A stretch of DNA of 64,000 bases from Permianibacter aggregans (GTDB lineage Bacteria; Pseudomonadota; Gammaproteobacteria; Enterobacterales; Permianibacteraceae): positions 2,170,001 to 2,234,000 of the forward strand of contig NZ_CP037953.1 in NCBI RefSeq assembly GCF_009756665.1. The letters are read 5' to 3'. How positions within the stretch are numbered: position 1 is the stretch's first letter; each line of letters begins with the position of its first letter. This document shows, piece by piece, positions 60,391-64,000 of this stretch. The translations under genes and the position numbers were made by a program. The notes beneath the pieces were generated by a model. That model saw nothing but the letters and a program-made list of their open reading frames with translations. It had not been told where the DNA came from and did not search any database.

Positions 60391-62715
60391 ATGCGCAGAA
60401 GTACCAGAATAATCACTCCGCCATCAAAGCCGCTGACAGCCGCGGTCCGACTGGCGCTGTTCGCGGGTGTTGGCATCACGATATTTGCACCACTGGTCGA
60501 GGCCGCTCCTGACGACGACGCCCGACCGCCGGTGGTTGCCGAGCGACCGGCTGAGCGCATCACCGTTACCGCCACCAAACAGCCGCGCCAAGTCAGTGAA
60601 GTGACCGGTGCGGTCGATGTCATCGGCGCTGAGCAGCTCGACCGCGAGTTGACCCGCGATATCAAGGACATGGTGCGCTACCTGCCAGGCGTGTCGGTGC
60701 AGCAAAACGCTGGCCGCTTCGGCTTGAGTGATTTCAACATCCGCGGCTTGTCCGGCAACCGGGTGCTGATTGAAATCGACGGCGTGCGGGTTTCCGACCG
60801 CTTCAGCATCGGCAGCTTTGCCAATGCCAACCGCAATTTCGTCGATCTCGATACCGTCAAAGCCGTCGAAATTCTGCGCGGCAGCGCTTCTTCGCTTTAT
60901 GGCAGCAACGCCATCGGTGGCGTCGTGACGTTCCTGACCAAAGATCCGGAAGACTATTTGAACGGCAGTCACGGTTACTTTCGCGTGAAAGCCGGTTATA
61001 GCGAAGTCGACCAAAGCCACACCGAAACGCTGACTGGCGCCTTCGGCGGCAGCCGCTTTTCGGCGATGGCGGTGCTGACGTTCGAACAAGGCAACGAACT
61101 GGAAAATCAAGGCAGCATCAACAGCACCGATGCCTCCCGCACCGCTGCCAACCCGCAAGATCGGCAAGCGCAATCGGCGCTGGCGAAACTGGTCTGGCAG
61201 TTGCGCGACAGTGACACGCTGCGCTTAATCGCCGATCAGTTTGATAGCGAAACGACGACGGAAAGTTTTTATTCGCGCAGCACCAGTATCATGCCGCTAT
61301 CGAATCCACCGGGTGCATCCATTACCACCCGGGTGCTGGATCTGGATGCCGACGACGAGCAACAACGTCAACGCCTGCAATTCGATTACGAATTCACCGA
61401 TCTGCTGCCCGGTATCAATGCCGGCTTGTTGCAAATCTATCAACAACATAGCGAAACCACGCAACAGACCAGCGAGTTCCGTGAGTCCGGTATGACCGGA
61501 ACACCGCTGACACCAAGTCAGCGCTGGCGTGAATTTCGTTTCGAACAGGAACTTTCCGGTTTGGAACTGACGCTGACCTCTCCCGCCACACTCGGCAACA
61601 GTCGTCACACATTCACTTATGGTTTTGAATACAGCAATGCCGAGACCGAGCAGTTGCGCGATGGCTACTCGCGCAACCTGATGACCGGTGCGGTAACCAA
61701 TGTCGTGATGCCTGACGTGTTCCCGGTGCGCGATTTTCCGTTGAGCGAAACCACTGAGTTCGGCGTCTATCTGCAGGATGAAATGGCGCTGCTTGATGGC
61801 CGCTTGTTGTTGGTGCCGGCGCTGCGTTACGACCGCTACCAACTGGACAGCCGTAGCGATGCGATTTTTGTCGAAGATAATCCAGGTATTGCGATTAGCG
61901 ATCTCGATCACTCGCATAGCTCACCGAAACTCGGCGTGCTGTACAAACTGAGTGAACAGCACTCGCTGTTCACTCAGTACACCGAAGGCTTCCGGGCGCC
62001 GCCCGTCAACGATGTCAATATCGGTTTTACCAACTTCGCATTCGGTTACACCGCGATTCCGAATCCTGATCTGAAGCCGGAGCAAAGTCGCAATGTCGAA
62101 TTCGGTTGGCGCACGCGCGGTGATTGGGGCTTTGCCGAACTGACCGCCTTTCATAATCAATACGATGATTTCATCGAATCGTTGTCGGTGGTCAGCATGC
62201 CGCCCGCGACCCCGCTGATGGTCTTTCAATCGCGCAATCTGACCGAAGTGAGCATCGAAGGTTATGAGCTACGTGCCGGTTTCGATTTGCAATCGCTGTG
62301 GCATTGGCCGGGTGTCAGCATCCGGCTCGCCTACGGTCATGCCGAAGGCACCGACGAAAGCCTTGACCAGCCGTTGAACAGTATCGATCCGGACAAGCTG
62401 GTGCTCGGTATCGCCTGGGATTCTGCTGGCGGTGATTGGGGTCTGGAACTGGTCACCACCGATGTCGCGAAAAAACACGCCAGCGATGTTGCCGGCAGCA
62501 ATGCGTTTATTCCTGACGGCTACACGACATTCGATTTGTTGGCGCGCTGGCGCTTTACGGATCACGTTCGCGTACAGGCTGGCGTGTTCAACCTCAGCGA
62601 CGAAAAATACTGGGAATGGGCCGATGTGCGAGGTCAAAGCGCCAGCAGTACCACACTGGACCGCTACACCCGTCCGGGCCGCAACGCCGCGGTCAACCTG
62701 ATCGTCAGTTTCTAA
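60391..62715 (+). CDS. TonB-dependent receptor, hemin/hemoglobin-type family
   Basis: Outer-membrane receptor of 774 residues. Signal peptide about 1-39 (ending EAA), TonB box RITVTA (56-61), plug domain (about 65-175: VIGAEQLDRELTRDIKDMVRYLPGVSVQQ ... LRGSASSLYGSNAIGGVV), then a 22-strand barrel. The barrel includes FRAPPVNDVN and NPDLKPEQS, motifs of heme/hemoglobin receptors. The stretch between FRAP and NPDL lacks a histidine, which HemR-type receptors use for heme, so the ligand is uncertain. It ends in a C-terminal phenylalanine (VNLIVSF). A Fur box lies upstream. The start at 60391 has a GGGGA site. Confidence 0.92.
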   Translation: MRRSTRIITPPSKPLTAAVRLALFAGVGITIFAPLVEAAPDDDARPPVVAERPAERITVTATKQPRQVSEVTGAVDVIGAEQLDRELTRDIKDMVRYLPGVSVQQNAGRFGLSDFNIRGLSGNRVLIEIDGVRVSDRFSIGSFANANRNFVDLDTVKAVEILRGSASSLYGSNAIGGVVTFLTKDPEDYLNGSHGYFRVKAGYSEVDQSHTETLTGAFGGSRFSAMAVLTFEQGNELENQGSINSTDASRTAANPQDRQAQSALAKLVWQLRDSDTLRLIADQFDSETTTESFYSRSTSIMPLSNPPGASITTRVLDLDADDEQQRQRLQFDYEFTDLLPGINAGLLQIYQQHSETTQQTSEFRESGMTGTPLTPSQRWREFRFEQELSGLELTLTSPATLGNSRHTFTYGFEYSNAETEQLRDGYSRNLMTGAVTNVVMPDVFPVRDFPLSETTEFGVYLQDEMALLDGRLLLVPALRYDRYQLDSRSDAIFVEDNPGIAISDLDHSHSSPKLGVLYKLSEQHSLFTQYTEGFRAPPVNDVNIGFTNFAFGYTAIPNPDLKPEQSRNVEFGWRTRGDWGFAELTAFHNQYDDFIESLSVVSMPPATPLMVFQSRNLTEVSIEGYELRAGFDLQSLWHWPGVSIRLAYGHAEGTDESLDQPLNSIDPDKLVLGIAWDSAGGDWGLELVTTDVAKKHASDVAGSNAFIPDGYTTFDLLARWRFTDHVRVQAGVFNLSDEKYWEWADVRGQSASSTTLDRYTRPGRNAAVNLIVSF

Positions 62716-62857
62716 ACCTTTATCGATGAATCCTTGTTCTGCGCCGGTCCATCCCTCCGTTGCCCGCGTGATACGGAACTTGCCGGGTTATCAACAAAAG
62801 ACCGGCGCGAACAAGGAACCAAACCCACGCCAATTTCAGCAAACGACGAGGTGCAAA

Positions 62858-63922
62858 ATGAATCGCGTTTTCCTTTCCATACTGAGTGCACTGATGCTCA
62901 GTGCCTGTCAGACCGCCACCGTAAAAAAAAACACGGATGTAGCCGCCGCCCCGGAAAAAGACAAAGCGGAAAAAACCTACCAGGTTGAGTATCCGTTGGT
63001 GACAACCAAGCTAGTGGGCTGCCAGCCGCACGAGAAAAAATTTGATTGCGACCGCCGTGCGATTCTGGCGATGACCGGCGAATATCAGGTGGACTTTCAT
63101 TTTGAGGAAGTCGCAGGTTATCGTGCTGAATATCAGACCAAAGCACCGTACAAATCGCGCGGCTTCGAGTTCGTTAAGCTGATCGAAGATGATGGCACGC
63201 GCATCGTGTTGCAACATGTACTGGTCAGCAAAGAAGGCCATGTCGTCAAACACTGGCGTCAGGACTGGGAATACGAACAAACCAGCACCTGGCAGTTTAC
63301 CGGCGATCGCAGCTGGGCCCGCCGTACGATACCGACTGAACAAGTCAAAGGCAGCTGGGTGCAAACTGTCTGGCAAGTTGATGACAGTCCGCGTTATGCC
63401 GGTGTCGGAGCGTGGCAACACCATAGCAATGTCTCGAGTTGGAATTCCGATGTCACCTGGCGGCCACTGCCACGGCGCGAGTTCACCAGTCGTAGCGATT
63501 ACGATGTGCTGGAAGCGCGCAACCGCCATGAAATTCACAGCAGCGGCTGGCTGCACCTGCAGGACAATCTGAAACGCGATCAACAGGCCGAAAGCGATCA
63601 GCGCTATATCGCTCGTGAAATCGGCATTGATCGCTATACCCGCATCAGCGGTTACGACTTTGCCAAAGGCTACGAATACTGGCAGAAAACCGCTGAATTC
63701 TGGCAGATCGTGCGCCAATCCTGGGCTGAACTGTTTGCCAGGCATCAACGTATTGCCCTGCACAACAAAGTCGATGATAAAACCCTGTGGATGGTGATGT
63801 TTGAGTTGGCCGACAAACCCTTGCCTAGCGATACGGTTGCACAGCGAAAGCAAGTCAATCAGGTTCTGCAGCGCTATCTGAAACAGCAAGAAATCGAGAT
63901 GCAGAAAACCGCAATACGTTAA
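62858..63922 (+). CDS. DUF6607-like lipoprotein
   Basis: The 354-residue protein has a lipoprotein signal (lipobox LSAC at about 17-20) and the body of a DUF6607-type protein: RRAILAMTGEYQVDFHFEEVAGY, IVLQHVLVSKEGHVVKHWRQDWEYE, VKGSWVQTVWQVDDSPRYAGVGAWQH, WRPLPRREFTSRSDYDVL and HSSGWLHLQDNLKRD. The function of the family is not known. It follows the receptor by 142 bases and, given the upstream Fur box, is probably iron-regulated with it. The ATG at 62858 was chosen because it starts the lipoprotein signal; longer frames from 62726 would precede it without support. Confidence 0.78.
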   Translation: MNRVFLSILSALMLSACQTATVKKNTDVAAAPEKDKAEKTYQVEYPLVTTKLVGCQPHEKKFDCDRRAILAMTGEYQVDFHFEEVAGYRAEYQTKAPYKSRGFEFVKLIEDDGTRIVLQHVLVSKEGHVVKHWRQDWEYEQTSTWQFTGDRSWARRTIPTEQVKGSWVQTVWQVDDSPRYAGVGAWQHHSNVSSWNSDVTWRPLPRREFTSRSDYDVLEARNRHEIHSSGWLHLQDNLKRDQQAESDQRYIAREIGIDRYTRISGYDFAKGYEYWQKTAEFWQIVRQSWAELFARHQRIALHNKVDDKTLWMVMFELADKPLPSDTVAQRKQVNQVLQRYLKQQEIEMQKTAIR

Positions 63923-63960
63923 CCATTTTCGCTGTACAAGTTGAGTCGCCAATGCGTTGG

Positions 63961-63994
63961 TCGCGGTAGCGAGGGTTGCCGCGATCCTTTTTTT
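63961..63994 (+). terminator. Rho-independent terminator after the DUF6607-like gene
   Basis: TCGCGG (63961-63966) pairs with CCGCGA (63979-63984), followed by TCC and a run of seven T residues. It would close the TonB receptor-lipoprotein unit. Confidence 0.75.
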
Positions 63995-64000
63995 GATTTT

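Overview
The window looks like origin-proximal chromosome of a gammaproteobacterium of uncertain genus. The support is gene content and order: atpIBEFHAGDC followed by glmU-glmS, def-fmt-rsmB-trkA divergent from a lysM gene and dprA, then hemF, hemB-ppk1, and cytochrome c4 divergent from engB. All are familiar from Pseudomonas-type chromosomes near oriC. No tRNA, rRNA, CRISPR array, transposase or integrase was seen.

Layout. 1-2214: 5'-truncated dicarboxylate-type symporter and a 5'-nucleotidase. 2433-9646: complete F1Fo ATP synthase operon with a near-consensus sigma70 promoter, a Fur-box-like palindrome just downstream of it, and a terminator. 9731-13028: glmU and glmS (UDP-GlcNAc synthesis). 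13061-16700: two DsbA-like thiol oxidoreductases, a TraB/GumN protein, glutaminase and a small SnoaL-like protein. 16758-19270: cysK on the minus strand, then an LpxL-type acyltransferase and a DUF423 protein. 19412-24160: a response regulator with an apparently iron-less hemerythrin-like domain and a 1247-residue hybrid histidine kinase. 24166-28472 (minus): trkA, rsmB, fmt, def. 28743-37299: lysM protein, dprA, a REP-like element, hemF, a sugar-transfer-type ATP-grasp protein, hemB, ppk1 and a thioesterase. 37381-43031 (minus): diguanylate cyclase, EEP hydrolase, serine hydrolase, XRE regulator/DUF2975 pair and cytochrome c4. 43176: engB.

The accessory region of most interest is about 43.9-54.9 kb, all on the plus strand. 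First comes a five-gene overlapping operon: a MacB-like ABC ATPase, three successive HlyD/MacA-like adaptors and a MacB/FtsX permease. It is followed by what I interpret as an undescribed RiPP (ribosomally made, modified peptide) locus. The locus has two 62-residue paralogous precursor peptides, each with its own sigma70 promoter and a dyad at the expected transcript 5' end; an MvdD-like (graspetide-type) ATP-grasp enzyme; a ClpP/SDH-type serine peptidase; a MauE-like membrane protein; a MauD/TlpA-like thioredoxin; and an ABC exporter without a C39 peptidase domain. Both precursors end in Cys and share C38, T39, D40, D57 and C62. A plausible reading is a peptide with an ATP-grasp-made cross-link and a MauE/MauD-assisted disulfide, cut by the ClpP-like peptidase and exported by one or both ABC systems. 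The chemistry is inferred, not shown.

The last part (54.9-64 kb) holds a DUF3667-like membrane protein, a YraQ/ArsP-type permease, an exported isoaspartyl methyltransferase overlapping a membrane-embedded spermidine-synthase-like protein, and an apparently Fur-regulated TonB-dependent receptor with a DUF6607 lipoprotein.
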